A stretch of DNA of 64,000 bases, from assembly GCA_050010135.1 (NCBI GenBank), contig JBEKLP010000004.1:9335-73334 (forward strand), given 5' to 3'. Numbering within the stretch: the first letter of the stretch is position 1; the number at the start of each line of letters is the position of its first letter. Source of the DNA: FEN-1073 sp050010135. GTDB taxonomy: Bacteria > Chloroflexota > Anaerolineae > Anaerolineales > RBG-16-64-43. Positions 1 to 8,856 of this stretch are shown here, piece by piece. The translations under genes were made by a program, and so were the position numbers. The notes beneath the pieces were generated by a model. The model saw only the letters and a program-made list of their open reading frames with translations. It did not search any database and had not been told where the DNA came from.

Positions 1-282
1 GGAAAATTGATCTGGTCGGGCGCTTCCCACGATCAGGGACGCGGGGATCTTCCGCTGAGCTCGGGGAAATACACGCTCTCCTACCGCCTGCCGCTGCTTC
101 CACTCAAACCCGGAGCCTACCGGTTGCACGCCTCTTTCTACGACCGGGAAGGATCTAGGCTGTTGGACGATTGGTGGGCGATGCCGGAACTTGTGCTGGC
201 AATGCCGCCAAGCTCGCAAGCTCAGGACGAATGGCAAGGCGTACTCAACCTACCGTGCGAATTTTCCATCCGCAAGGACTGA
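1..282 (+). CDS. Wzt-like ABC transporter ATPase, C-terminal part (5' end outside window)
   Basis: The reading frame is open from the first base and ends at TGA 280-282, so only the last 93 or so residues are present. What remains is a beta-rich segment with LKPGAYRLHASFYD followed by a hydrophobic strand. This is typical of the C-terminal carbohydrate-recognition domain of Wzt-type ATPases that export O-antigen or capsule glycans. No nucleotide-binding domain is visible because it would lie upstream. As the first gene of the glycan locus it suggests ABC-transporter-dependent export of the polymer. The assignment rests on a short C-terminal piece and is therefore moderate. Confidence 0.55.
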   Translation, partial: GKLIWSGASHDQGRGDLPLSSGKYTLSYRLPLLPLKPGAYRLHASFYDREGSRLLDDWWAMPELVLAMPPSSQAQDEWQGVLNLPCEFSIRKD

Positions 283-1355
283 GCTCGCGCTACCGTCACT
301 GGTCGGGCCGGATTTCCTCCGCGGCTCGTACGGCGCGGATGGGTTTACGCCCGCGTGCCGTGATACTGCTTTACCACCGGATCGCGTCCCCCGCGATCGA
401 TCCGCTTCTGCTCTCTGTTGCGCCCGGGCATTTTGCGGACCATATGGCGATTCTGCGACGGGATTATCACCCGATCACCCTCGCGGAATTGGCGGAAGCG
501 TGCGCGGAAAATCGCATATCCGACCGCTCGGTGGCGATCACCTTTGACGACGGATATGCGGACAACCTGCGTGCGGCTGCGCCGATCCTGGAGCGTGAGG
601 GGCAAAAGGCGACGGTTTTCGTCACCGGAGCCTGCCTGGATGGGACGCCGCTTTTCTACGACGAATTGGAACGTATTCTGCTATGGACGCCCCAACTTCC
701 AGCCCGGATTCGGATCCGTGTGAACGGGCACGCGCGGGTTTGGGAAATGGGGGAATGGGCTCGGCGGCCAAAAAAACCGGACGGCGATTTTCTCCATTGG
801 AATATGGAGTGGTTTTCCGATCCGACTCCGCGCCACCGTTGTTACCGGGAATTGTTCGATATCCTCCGCGCCGCTCCGGTGCGAGTTCGCACACAAACCA
901 TGGCTTCACTTCGAAAGGCGGCGGGTATCGAACGTCGTCGTCCGCCCCACCGCCTGCTGATGACGCAAGCCGAATTGCGGAAGGCGGCCCGGGGAAATGC
1001 GCTGGAAATCGGCGCGCACACGCGCAACCACCCGGCGCTCAACCGGTTAACGACGAAGGAACAACGCGACGAGATCGCCTCCGGAAAGCGGCTGCTGGAA
1101 CAGGCGATCGGGCGGGAGGTGCGCGCTTTTGCCTACCCGTACGGCAGCCCATGGGACGTGGCACCCGAAACCGTCCAGCTGGCGCGCGAAGCGGGCTTTG
1201 CCGTTGCTTGCGGGGACTACCCTGGACCGGTGGATTCGGAAAGCGACTTGTTCTGGCTTCCACGCTGCCTGGTCCGGAATTGGAGCGGGGAGGAATTCGA
1301 ACGACGGATGCGGGAATTTTTCCGGCCGCGGGCGGAAATCCCGCCTCGGGGATAG
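231..1355 (+). CDS. Polysaccharide deacetylase (NodB homology domain, CE4)
   Basis: About 374 residues. Predicted metal-dependent de-N-acetylase acting on a surface glycan. The NodB signatures are visible: TFDDGYADN (motif 1, about residues 104-112) and GAHTRNHP (motif 2, His-x3-His), then AYPYGSPWD and a late PRCLVRNW. The start is uncertain. ATG 231 has AGGA just upstream and overlaps the preceding gene by 52 bases; ATG 339 begins directly before the conserved RPRAVILLYHR strand but has no Shine-Dalgarno sequence. A paralogue at 35186-36190 shows about 14 residues before the equivalent strand, which argues for a start upstream of 339. No signal peptide is obvious, so it may be cytoplasmic or secreted by an unrecognised route. 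Confidence 0.85.
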   Translation: MARRTQPTVRIFHPQGLSSRYRHWSGRISSAARTARMGLRPRAVILLYHRIASPAIDPLLLSVAPGHFADHMAILRRDYHPITLAELAEACAENRISDRSVAITFDDGYADNLRAAAPILEREGQKATVFVTGACLDGTPLFYDELERILLWTPQLPARIRIRVNGHARVWEMGEWARRPKKPDGDFLHWNMEWFSDPTPRHRCYRELFDILRAAPVRVRTQTMASLRKAAGIERRRPPHRLLMTQAELRKAARGNALEIGAHTRNHPALNRLTTKEQRDEIASGKRLLEQAIGREVRAFAYPYGSPWDVAPETVQLAREAGFAVACGDYPGPVDSESDLFWLPRCLVRNWSGEEFERRMREFFRPRAEIPPRG

Positions 1356-1359
1356 GGAT

Positions 1360-3183
1360 ATGCAGAGGATAAACGGACTCTGGAATCGAATCCGCCGCGA
1401 TCCATACGCAACGGCGGCAATATTCCTCGCGGGGGCGGTTTTCATTGCGATCGCGGTGTACGCCTTCGGATCAGATATCCGCGAGTTGGCGGCAAATCGG
1501 CTGCAGGACGATTCCTATTATTACCTCCAACCCGCCTGGAATTTCTCCCGCAGCGGGATTTTCACCTTTGACGGCGAGCATCCGACCTATGGATTTCAAC
1601 CCCTATGGATGATCATACTGGCGGTGCTCGCTCGCGTGTCGCCCGACAAACTTTTCTTTCTGCGGGCGAGCGTCGCGCTGGGGGGATTGTTCTTCTGTCT
1701 GACATCCATTGCACTCTATCGCCTGACCCGCGGCTGGTTGACCGGGTGGAGGGCGCTCATCGCTCCGGTCCTGTGGACGGCGAATTATTCGCTCCTGGCG
1801 ATTTACATCACCGGAAAGGAAAACGCGCTCTTTGCGTTCCTGCTGGTCCTTTCCTGCGTGCTCATCCGGCGGAGGATGAGCGCACCCGCGCAGGGGGCGT
1901 GGATGGAAGGCGCGGTTCTGGGATTGATGGTGCTCAGCCGCGTCAACGCGATTGTTCCCGCCCTGCTTCTGGTGGCGGTTCTCTTTTTTGGGGGCGCAGG
2001 CTCATGGGCCGAGCGCGCACGGAGGGCGGGGATTGCCGCGGCCGGCATGCTCGTTGTCCTGGCCGTTTGGTGTTTGTATGCCCAGATCGCCTTCGGCGCG
2101 ATCTTCCCCAACAGCGGAACCGCCAAATTGTTCGGATCCTGGGCGGCGCTGGCGGTGTCGATCGAACACTACGCACCATGGGTGCCAGCGAAGTGGATCG
2201 AACGTCTGGTGCCGGGATCGGAACGCGTGCTGCTTTCGCGTCCGGATCTGCTGATTCTTCCTTCGCGGGGCGTCGGAATCTCTTACTTGTTCGGGCTGTT
2301 GCCTGATCTTGCCTACGGCGCCTGGGCGGGAATATTCTCGTTTCTCGGTGCCCTTTCCTTCCGGCTGAAAGTCCTGATTCTGGCGGCCGTCGGAATCGGC
2401 TCGGGCATATGGGTTTTGATAAAATTGCGGGGCGAGACCGCGGAGCCGGAAGCCGCAACCCGGCGCGGGAGCGCGGCAGTCTTGGGCGTGATCCTGATTT
2501 CTGCGGCGGTGAATTCGTTGGGAAACTGGCTGCTGCTGCCGGGATACTTGCTATGGGGTGTTTGGTACACCGTGGCGGAAACCCTGGCGATGGTCCTGGC
2601 GATCACATGCATCCTGGGTGCGGGGCTGGAATGGCTGGCGGCAATCAAAAACCGGATGGGCGGGATATTAAATAGAACGGCCCTTCTGGCAATGTCGATC
2701 CTGGCGACGGTTGGGCTTGTGTTGGTCTGGGTCCATTGGTTGCCGCATGATTATGTCGTCGCGCCCGACGGCACCCAACAGGAAACCTACGACGCGGCCG
2801 CTTGGATGAACAACAACCTGCCGCAGGGCGCGCGGGTCGGTTCCTTCAGCGCCGGGTTGCTCGGTTATTTCGGACAAACCTACACGGTGATCAACTTGGA
2901 CGGACTGGCCAACTCGCCGCAATTTGTGCACTCGGAATTGATCGGGCATTTGCTATACGTAGACGGCCTTGCGGCGTCAGACCCCCTGAGGGAATATCTA
3001 CGGCGGGAAAATATTTCCTATTTGGCCAACGTCGATCGTCTGGCGCGGATCCAACGCGGAGAATACCTCGGCCTGGTGGATCCCGGCATGGCGGCGTTGC
3101 TCTATGAAGGTAATTACGCGATCTTCTGGGGACCGGGCGAACCGGAACAACGGATAATTGTCGTGGGGATCGGGGTGCCGTGA
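1360..3183 (+). CDS. Multi-pass GT-C-type membrane glycosyltransferase
   Basis: About 607 residues with an N-terminal anchor, many hydrophobic helices and a soluble C-terminal tail. The first extracytoplasmic loop carries the acidic motif QDDSYYYLQPAW (about residues 46-57), expected of GT-C enzymes (PMT/ArnT-like, RgtA/B/C/D fold) that use polyprenyl-phosphate sugars on the outer face of the membrane. The C-terminal AAWMNNNLPQGARVGSF and VINLDGL segments are usual for this family in bacteria. ATG 1360 was chosen because it follows a GGGATA stretch and avoids a long overlap with the deacetylase. The donor and acceptor cannot be read from sequence. It overlaps the next gene by GTGA. Confidence 0.78.
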   Translation: MQRINGLWNRIRRDPYATAAIFLAGAVFIAIAVYAFGSDIRELAANRLQDDSYYYLQPAWNFSRSGIFTFDGEHPTYGFQPLWMIILAVLARVSPDKLFFLRASVALGGLFFCLTSIALYRLTRGWLTGWRALIAPVLWTANYSLLAIYITGKENALFAFLLVLSCVLIRRRMSAPAQGAWMEGAVLGLMVLSRVNAIVPALLLVAVLFFGGAGSWAERARRAGIAAAGMLVVLAVWCLYAQIAFGAIFPNSGTAKLFGSWAALAVSIEHYAPWVPAKWIERLVPGSERVLLSRPDLLILPSRGVGISYLFGLLPDLAYGAWAGIFSFLGALSFRLKVLILAAVGIGSGIWVLIKLRGETAEPEAATRRGSAAVLGVILISAAVNSLGNWLLLPGYLLWGVWYTVAETLAMVLAITCILGAGLEWLAAIKNRMGGILNRTALLAMSILATVGLVLVWVHWLPHDYVVAPDGTQQETYDAAAWMNNNLPQGARVGSFSAGLLGYFGQTYTVINLDGLANSPQFVHSELIGHLLYVDGLAASDPLREYLRRENISYLANVDRLARIQRGEYLGLVDPGMAALLYEGNYAIFWGPGEPEQRIIVVGIGVP

Positions 3184-4028
3184 AACAGGAAGAAATCTTC
3201 CGTGAGAAAAACGTCGCCCAGGTGCGGGATTATTGGAACGCCCGTCCCTGCAACATCCGCCATTCCCCCCAGCCGGTCGGATCGCGCGAATATTTCGACG
3301 AGGTCGAGGCGCGTAAATACCTGGTCGAGCCGCATATTCCCGCTTTCGCCGAGTTTCAGCGCTGGGCGGGAAAGCGCGTGCTGGAAATCGGCTGCGGGAT
3401 CGGAACCGACACGCTGAATTTCGCGCGTGCCGGCGCCCGGGTGACGGCCGTCGATATTTCGGAGAAGTCCCTTGACCTGGCTCGGCGCCGGGCGAATGTG
3501 TTCGAGCTTTCCGACCGGATCGACTTCCGTATCGCCGACGCCGAAGTGCTCTCGGAGGCCATTCCGCCTGAGCCGTATGATCTGGTGTATTCCTTCGGCG
3601 CAATCCATCACACCCCGAACCCGGGGCGCGTGGTGGAACAGGTGCGAAGGCATTTCGTCCACACCGGAAGCGAATTTAAAGTAATGGTGTATCACCGCAG
3701 GTCCTGGAAAGTGTTTTGGATCCTGCTGGCCGAGGGGAAAGGCGCCTTCTGGAAGCTCGACGAGCTGGTGGCGCGCAATTCGGAGGCGCAAACAGGATGC
3801 CCGGTGACCTATACCTACACGCCCGCGAGCGCGCGCAGCTTGCTGCGCGGTTTCCGGGTAGAGTCGTTGTTCGTCGACCATATTTTTCCGTACCGGATCC
3901 GCGACTACGTACAATACCGTTGCGTGAAAAACTGGTATTTCCGGATCCTGCCCCCGGCCGTATTCCGCGCGATGGAGCGGCGCTGGGGATGGCATCTGTG
4001 CGTGACGGCACGCCCCGAGCCGGAATGA
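3180..4028 (+). CDS. Class I SAM-dependent methyltransferase
   Basis: 282 residues. Motif I VLEIGCGIGTDTLNFA (about residues 64-79) and the following strand VTAVDISEKSL form the S-adenosylmethionine site. A later SFGAIHHTPNP resembles the post-II region of the methyltransferase_11/25 group. The GTG start lies in the GTGA overlap with the preceding membrane glycosyltransferase, and the gene ends in an ATGA overlap with the next one, so it is translated as part of an operon. A role in methylating a sugar or lipid-linked intermediate is inferred from context only. Confidence 0.85.
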   Translation: MKQEEIFREKNVAQVRDYWNARPCNIRHSPQPVGSREYFDEVEARKYLVEPHIPAFAEFQRWAGKRVLEIGCGIGTDTLNFARAGARVTAVDISEKSLDLARRRANVFELSDRIDFRIADAEVLSEAIPPEPYDLVYSFGAIHHTPNPGRVVEQVRRHFVHTGSEFKVMVYHRRSWKVFWILLAEGKGAFWKLDELVARNSEAQTGCPVTYTYTPASARSLLRGFRVESLFVDHIFPYRIRDYVQYRCVKNWYFRILPPAVFRAMERRWGWHLCVTARPEPE

Positions 4029-4939
4029 TCACCCTGTTTGCGATCCCTAAACCGATGGAGGGCGAGTTTTTACGGATCCAGGAGAATGCGATCCTCTCCT
4101 GGCTGCGGCTCGGATTCGGGGCGGAAGTGCTCCTGTTCGGTGACGAGCGCGGGGTGGAGCACTTCGCACGCCGCCATGGGATAGATCATCACCGCGAGGT
4201 CGCCCGGACCGAAGCGGGAACGCCGCGGGTGGACGATCTTTTCCGGCGGGTGGAAACGCTCGCGACCCGGCCGCTCATCGCGTACATCAACGCGGATATC
4301 ATCCTGGGACGGGATTTTCCCGATGCGGTCCGTGCGCTGGAAAACATCCGGCGTCCTTTTCTTGCGGTCGGCCGGCGATGGGATCTGGATTATCCGGGGA
4401 CGGTCGATTTTTCCGATCCGGCCTGGGAGGCCGATTTACGTCGGGAAGTGGACGAACGCGGGATTCTTCATCCGTCTTCCGGGATCGATTATTTCATCTA
4501 CCGGCGGGGGTTGTGGGGGGAGATTCCGCCCTTCGCCGTCGGCCGCACGATGTGGGACAACTGGCTGATCTGGCGGGCGCGGAAGCGGGGCGCGATGGTG
4601 GTGGACGCTACCGCCAGCATTTGGGCGGTCCATCAGAATCATGGGTACAATCATCACCCGCAGGGATCGGACGGAGTATGGAAGGGGCCGGAGGCTGAAC
4701 GGAACGAACGGCTGGCTGGAGGGCTGGGGCGGTTTTTTACGATCGATGACGCCACCCACCGGTTGGCAGACGACAAGGTGGACCGCTTCCGCGACGCCTT
4801 TCACCGGCGGCGCTGGTGGTACACGCTGCCAGCGATCTGGGCTCCGGCGGCTTGGGCGGCGGCGCTTGGAGCCGGGCTTTCCTGGGCGATAACCGGGATC
4901 CGAAAGCGTATCGCCCGGATGCGGGGAAGAATTTCCTAA
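4025..4939 (+). CDS. GT-A-like protein of unknown specificity (NADI family, copy 1)
   Basis: 304 residues, starting MITLFAIPKPM at the ATGA overlap. The fold looks like GT-A: a beta strand at the N-terminus, then a second strand ending in the acidic motif LIAYINADIIL (about residue 85), which could be the DxD-type metal/nucleotide site. Later conserved blocks are VGRRWDLD, SGIDYFIYRRG, MWDNWLIW and VHQNHGYNHHPQG. A close paralogue with the same blocks lies at 6315-7193, on the other side of the sugar dehydrogenase. The long C-terminal tail (WAPAAWAAALGAGLSWAI) is hydrophobic and may associate with the membrane; it is absent from copy 2. Function inferred as glycosyltransferase; substrate unknown. 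Confidence 0.7.
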   Translation: MITLFAIPKPMEGEFLRIQENAILSWLRLGFGAEVLLFGDERGVEHFARRHGIDHHREVARTEAGTPRVDDLFRRVETLATRPLIAYINADIILGRDFPDAVRALENIRRPFLAVGRRWDLDYPGTVDFSDPAWEADLRREVDERGILHPSSGIDYFIYRRGLWGEIPPFAVGRTMWDNWLIWRARKRGAMVVDATASIWAVHQNHGYNHHPQGSDGVWKGPEAERNERLAGGLGRFFTIDDATHRLADDKVDRFRDAFHRRRWWYTLPAIWAPAAWAAALGAGLSWAITGIRKRIARMRGRIS

Positions 4940-4952
4940 TCGAGGAGCTCGC

Positions 4953-6293
4953 ATGAAGGACGTCAAAAATATTCCAGGCTCCGTGGCCGTGATCGGCCTG
5001 GGCAAATTGGGTTCGCCGATGGCGGCCTCGATCTCGGCCCGCGGGACCGCCGTAATCGGCGCGGACCTGGATGTGGGCAAGGTCGAAGCCATCAACCGCG
5101 GCGAACCCCCGGTGAACGAGACCAATCTGGCGGATTACATCCGCCGCGGCCGGGCGCGGCTGCGCGCCACCACCGATATCGAAGCGGCGGTATCCGACGC
5201 CGAAATCATCTTCATCATCGTCCCCACCCCGAGCGAACCGCACGGCGGATTTTCCCTGCGGCACGTGCTCTCGGCCTGCGAGGCGATCGGCCGCGGGCTG
5301 AAAAAAAAGAAGGGGTTCCCGGTGGCGGTGATCACCTCCACGGTGATGCCCGGTTCGACCGGCGGGCCAATCCGGGAATCCCTGGAAAAACATTCCGGGA
5401 AGAAGGCCGGCAGGGATTTCGGACTATGCTACAGCCCAGAATTCATCGCCCTGGGCAGCGTCATCCACGATTTCCTCAACCCCGACTTCATCCTAGTGGG
5501 AGAATCGGATCCCCGTTCGGGGGAAATCCTCGACGCGTTCTATCAGGCTGTTTGTCAAAATCACCCGCACGTCGCGCGGATGAACTACGTCAACGCCGAA
5601 CTTTCCAAACTGGCAGTCAATACCTACGTCACCACCAAGATCACCTACGCCAACATGCTGGCGCACATCTGCGAGCGGCTTCCGGGAGCCGACGTGGATG
5701 TGGTGACGGAGGCCATCGGCCACGACACCCGGATCGGCGCAAAATATCTCAAAGGCGCGCTGGGATACGGCGGCCCGTGCTTCCCGCGCGATAACCTGGC
5801 GATGGGGCGCCTCGCGCGCGACCTGGGGGCGCAGGCGGCGCTGGCAGAGACGACCGACCGCGAAAACCGCTCAGAAGTTCAGCGTCTTGCGGAACTGGTG
5901 AAACAACATGCGCGCCCTGGTTCGAAGATCGGCATCCTCGGGCTCTCGTATAAACCTGACACCGAGGTCATCGAGGAATCCCAGGGAATCCTGCTGGCGA
6001 AGAAGCTCATGGACGAGGAATTGGAGTTGTTGGTCTACGATCCGATGGCCTTGGAGGCGGCGCGAATGGTTTTGGGAGAAGGTCCTTCGTTTGCGGCCAG
6101 CGCCGAGGATTGCGTCCGGCAATCGGACATCGTGGTCATCACCACACCCTGGAAGGAGTTTTCGAGCATCCCCGAGCGCGCGTACTCCGGGCGTCGAACC
6201 AGACAGGTCCTGATCGATGCCTGGCGGATTGCGTCGGCCGAATGGCGTGGCAATACGTTGTATATTCCCGTCGGTGTGAATATAACTTCCTAG
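4953..6293 (+). CDS. Nucleotide-sugar dehydrogenase (UDP-glucose/UDP-ManNAc dehydrogenase family)
   Basis: 446 residues. It oxidises the C6 hydroxyl of a UDP-sugar to a uronic acid with two NAD+. The N-terminal Rossmann motif VIGLGKLGSPMA is at about residues 14-25. The catalytic cysteine is in GYGGPCFPRD (Cys276), and the conserved NAELSKLAVNTYVTTKI segment forms the central helix. The C-terminal Rossmann-like domain starts around IGILGLSYKPDTEVIEESQG. Family members use UDP-glucose, UDP-GlcNAc or UDP-ManNAc, and sequence reading alone does not decide. GAGGAGC before ATG 4953 is a good ribosome-binding site. It supplies an acidic sugar donor for the locus. Confidence 0.92.
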   Translation: MKDVKNIPGSVAVIGLGKLGSPMAASISARGTAVIGADLDVGKVEAINRGEPPVNETNLADYIRRGRARLRATTDIEAAVSDAEIIFIIVPTPSEPHGGFSLRHVLSACEAIGRGLKKKKGFPVAVITSTVMPGSTGGPIRESLEKHSGKKAGRDFGLCYSPEFIALGSVIHDFLNPDFILVGESDPRSGEILDAFYQAVCQNHPHVARMNYVNAELSKLAVNTYVTTKITYANMLAHICERLPGADVDVVTEAIGHDTRIGAKYLKGALGYGGPCFPRDNLAMGRLARDLGAQAALAETTDRENRSEVQRLAELVKQHARPGSKIGILGLSYKPDTEVIEESQGILLAKKLMDEELELLVYDPMALEAARMVLGEGPSFAASAEDCVRQSDIVVITTPWKEFSSIPERAYSGRRTRQVLIDAWRIASAEWRGNTLYIPVGVNITS

Positions 6294-6314
6294 CATGGGA
6301 AGGACTCGGTAGTC

Positions 6315-7193
6315 ATGATTACCCTGTTTACCACAGCCAAACCATTCGTCGGTCAAACCGCCGTGACCCAGTACAACACCCTGGCCTGCTGGCGCACCCT
6401 GATGCCCCAAGCCGAAGTGCTTCTGGTGGGCGAGGAAAAAGGTGCCGCCGAGGCGGCGAAGGAGCTCGGCCTCCGGTTGGTGCCGGACATCGAGCGGAGC
6501 GAATTCGGAACGCCCCTTTTGAACTCGGTGTTTTCGAAAGCCGAGGAGCATGCCTCCTTTCCTTTACTGATGTATGCCAATGCCGATATCCTCTTTACCC
6601 GCCATTTGCCGCAAGCGGTGAAAGCCCTTTCCGGCTGGCGTAAACCGTTCCTGCTCGTCGGACGGCGGTGGGATACCGACCTCAGCGAGCGGATAGATTT
6701 TTCAAAACCGGATTGGGAGCAATGGCTAATCGAAAAGGCGAAAACCAACGGCAAACCGGGAATCAAATCGGCACTGGATTATTTTATGTTTCCCAAAGGC
6801 GCATGGGGGGAAAGGGGAGGGTATGCGGAGATCCCACCCTTGGCCATCGGCCGCTTTGCGTGGGACAACTGGCTTGTATTCTGGGCACTCGCTCGGAAGA
6901 TGGACGTGATCAACGGTTCGGATTTTATCCTCGCGGTGCATCAGAACCACGATTACAGCCATCATCCGCAGGGACAGTACGGCGTGATGCAGGGCGAGGA
7001 GGCGCGGCGTAATTTCGCCCTCGCCAGCTACGCACGGTATCTCTACAATACGCTGGACGCCACCCACCGCATTCGTCCGGACGGAAAGATCGTACGCACC
7101 TTCTCTTCCGATATTCTAAAGCGCCGATTGCGCACGGCTCCCGACTTGCTTCGGGTGTGGATCCTGGGGAGAAAACGCTGGAAACCGTCGTAA
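6315..7193 (+). CDS. GT-A-like protein of unknown specificity (NADI family, copy 2)
   Basis: 292 residues, starting MITLFTTAKPF. It matches copy 1 (4025-4939) throughout: LLMYANADILF replaces the acidic NADI strand, and VGRRWDTD, SALDYFMFPKG, AWDNWLVFW and VHQNHDYSHHPQG are all conserved. It ends earlier than copy 1 with a basic LRVWILGRKRWKPS tail. The separation of the two copies by a UDP-sugar dehydrogenase suggests the pair uses the uronic acid donor or acts in the same step. That is inference. The family is probably a cytoplasmic GT-A-like transferase; I do not recognise a characterised member. Confidence 0.7.
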   Translation: MITLFTTAKPFVGQTAVTQYNTLACWRTLMPQAEVLLVGEEKGAAEAAKELGLRLVPDIERSEFGTPLLNSVFSKAEEHASFPLLMYANADILFTRHLPQAVKALSGWRKPFLLVGRRWDTDLSERIDFSKPDWEQWLIEKAKTNGKPGIKSALDYFMFPKGAWGERGGYAEIPPLAIGRFAWDNWLVFWALARKMDVINGSDFILAVHQNHDYSHHPQGQYGVMQGEEARRNFALASYARYLYNTLDATHRIRPDGKIVRTFSSDILKRRLRTAPDLLRVWILGRKRWKPS

Positions 7194-7226
7194 GGATCGG
7201 CTTGACCGGCGGAGGATGAAAGCGCC

Positions 7227-8849
7227 ATGGTGAACACGAAGGAACGCATCCCCGGAATAAAACCATCCCCGATTCGGTGGAGGGGACCTTTGATAACCAT
7301 CCTCCTTTTCGGTTTCGGGCTTCTGTGCCAACTGCCCGTCCTGGGCACGATGTTCCCAAGCCTGGACGACAGTGGATACCTCTTCGACGGCGTGCGCCTG
7401 GTGGAGCACGGAACCTGGCTGCCTCTGGGAAGCGGACCACTCTCCGGAATCCTCAACGGCGCGATTTACCTCTTCTTCCCCCACGACCACATGCTGCTGG
7501 GCTACGTCTCCATTTTCCGAAGGGTGCTCCTGCTCATCGGCATCATGGCCGCGGCGGGATTGGCCGGGAAAGCCGTCGGCGGCAAGCGGGCCGGATGGGC
7601 GGCGATGGCCGTCACGGGGGTGATGCGGCCTCTCTCGACGATCCTCATGGTCACGGCGGATTCCCTCTACGCCGCGCTGGCCGGCCTGAGTTTCGCCGTT
7701 CTCATCACCGGGTGGATTGTGGAAAGACAATCCGGGAAGCCGGCGCGCGCCCGCCTCTGGATCGGAGCCGGTTTGCTGCTGGGGCTGGCGGCTTTGGCGC
7801 GTCTGGACGGATTGCTATTGGGAGTTCTCCTGATTCCCGTCCTGTTTTTTTTCCATGGACGGAATCGGGCGGCGGTGCGAGGGGCGGTGATCTTCGCGGG
7901 AAGCTTTGCCCTGCCGGTGGTGGTTTACGTTCTGATCTACGCCGCCTCCGCCGGAAGTTGGGATCCGCAAATCGGACAGCGCAGTTATCTGGCGTTCGAG
8001 CAGGGGCACAACTTCCTGTACACCGACCATTATGAAGTCGTGCCGACCCCGAGCGCATCCGATGTATATGGAACGGAAGCCGAAAACGGCAACAGCGTCC
8101 TGCGGGCGATCGCCCGGAATCCGCGGGCATTCCTCCGAAGATTGCCGCTGGTGGCGGCCAATGCGGTGCGCATGTTCTACGACGCGTACAGCATTCTGGG
8201 CGGAGCGATGTTTCTTTTTCTCGCCGCCGGCGGCGCGGTGGCGTTATGGAAGCAATCCCACCGCGCCGTTCTGGGCCTGGCGCTGTTATGGTGCGTGCCG
8301 CTTCTGGGGTATGCGCTGGCGTCGTATCGACCGGGTTTCTTCGGCATGCTCCTTCCGGTCCTGCTTACCCTGGTCGTCACCGGTTCCCTGACGGTGATCG
8401 CGAATTTCCGAGCCTTACTGAAAACGGAACAGGCTTCACTGTTGACCGTCTGGCTGTTGGTCTCGGCGGCGATGATCGGTTCGCAGCTGGCGTTCATGGC
8501 GGGGCAGTTCCGCGGATGGAATGCCGTGCGGCAGGCAGAGAACCGGTATCAAGGCTGGCTTTCCGAACTCTCCAGCCAGGTTCCACACGGCGAATGCGTC
8601 ATCGCGTTCAATGCCACCGACGCCATTTATTCTAATCATTCGGTATATGGAAACTGGCAGCTCTTTTATGAGGTAAGCGATCCGGGCGCATTGCGCACGG
8701 CCATGGAAGGATCCGGTTGTCGTTTCCTGGTCGTGGATCTCGATCTGCAGACGTTCGCTCCGGAGTTCGTTCCCGTCGCGGAAAAAGCCCTTCAATGGGA
8801 ATATACCAGCCGGGACGGTTCGCGCAAAATTTACGAGTTGATCCCCTGA
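7227..8849 (+). CDS. Multi-pass GT-C-type membrane glycosyltransferase
   Basis: 540 residues with roughly ten hydrophobic segments. The first extracytoplasmic loop has SLDDSGYLFDGVRL (about residues 48-61), the Asp-Asp signature of GT-C transferases that take sugars from polyprenyl phosphate. The GLAALARLDGLLLG segment is typical of the PMT/DUF2029-like group. The C-terminal portion after the last helix (GWLSELSSQVPHGECVIAF onward) is soluble and presumably extracytoplasmic. It lies 33 bases after copy 2 of the NADI protein and 7 bases before a GT2 gene. Substrate unknown. Confidence 0.72.
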   Translation: MVNTKERIPGIKPSPIRWRGPLITILLFGFGLLCQLPVLGTMFPSLDDSGYLFDGVRLVEHGTWLPLGSGPLSGILNGAIYLFFPHDHMLLGYVSIFRRVLLLIGIMAAAGLAGKAVGGKRAGWAAMAVTGVMRPLSTILMVTADSLYAALAGLSFAVLITGWIVERQSGKPARARLWIGAGLLLGLAALARLDGLLLGVLLIPVLFFFHGRNRAAVRGAVIFAGSFALPVVVYVLIYAASAGSWDPQIGQRSYLAFEQGHNFLYTDHYEVVPTPSASDVYGTEAENGNSVLRAIARNPRAFLRRLPLVAANAVRMFYDAYSILGGAMFLFLAAGGAVALWKQSHRAVLGLALLWCVPLLGYALASYRPGFFGMLLPVLLTLVVTGSLTVIANFRALLKTEQASLLTVWLLVSAAMIGSQLAFMAGQFRGWNAVRQAENRYQGWLSELSSQVPHGECVIAFNATDAIYSNHSVYGNWQLFYEVSDPGALRTAMEGSGCRFLVVDLDLQTFAPEFVPVAEKALQWEYTSRDGSRKIYELIP

Positions 8850-8856
8850 TCCACCC

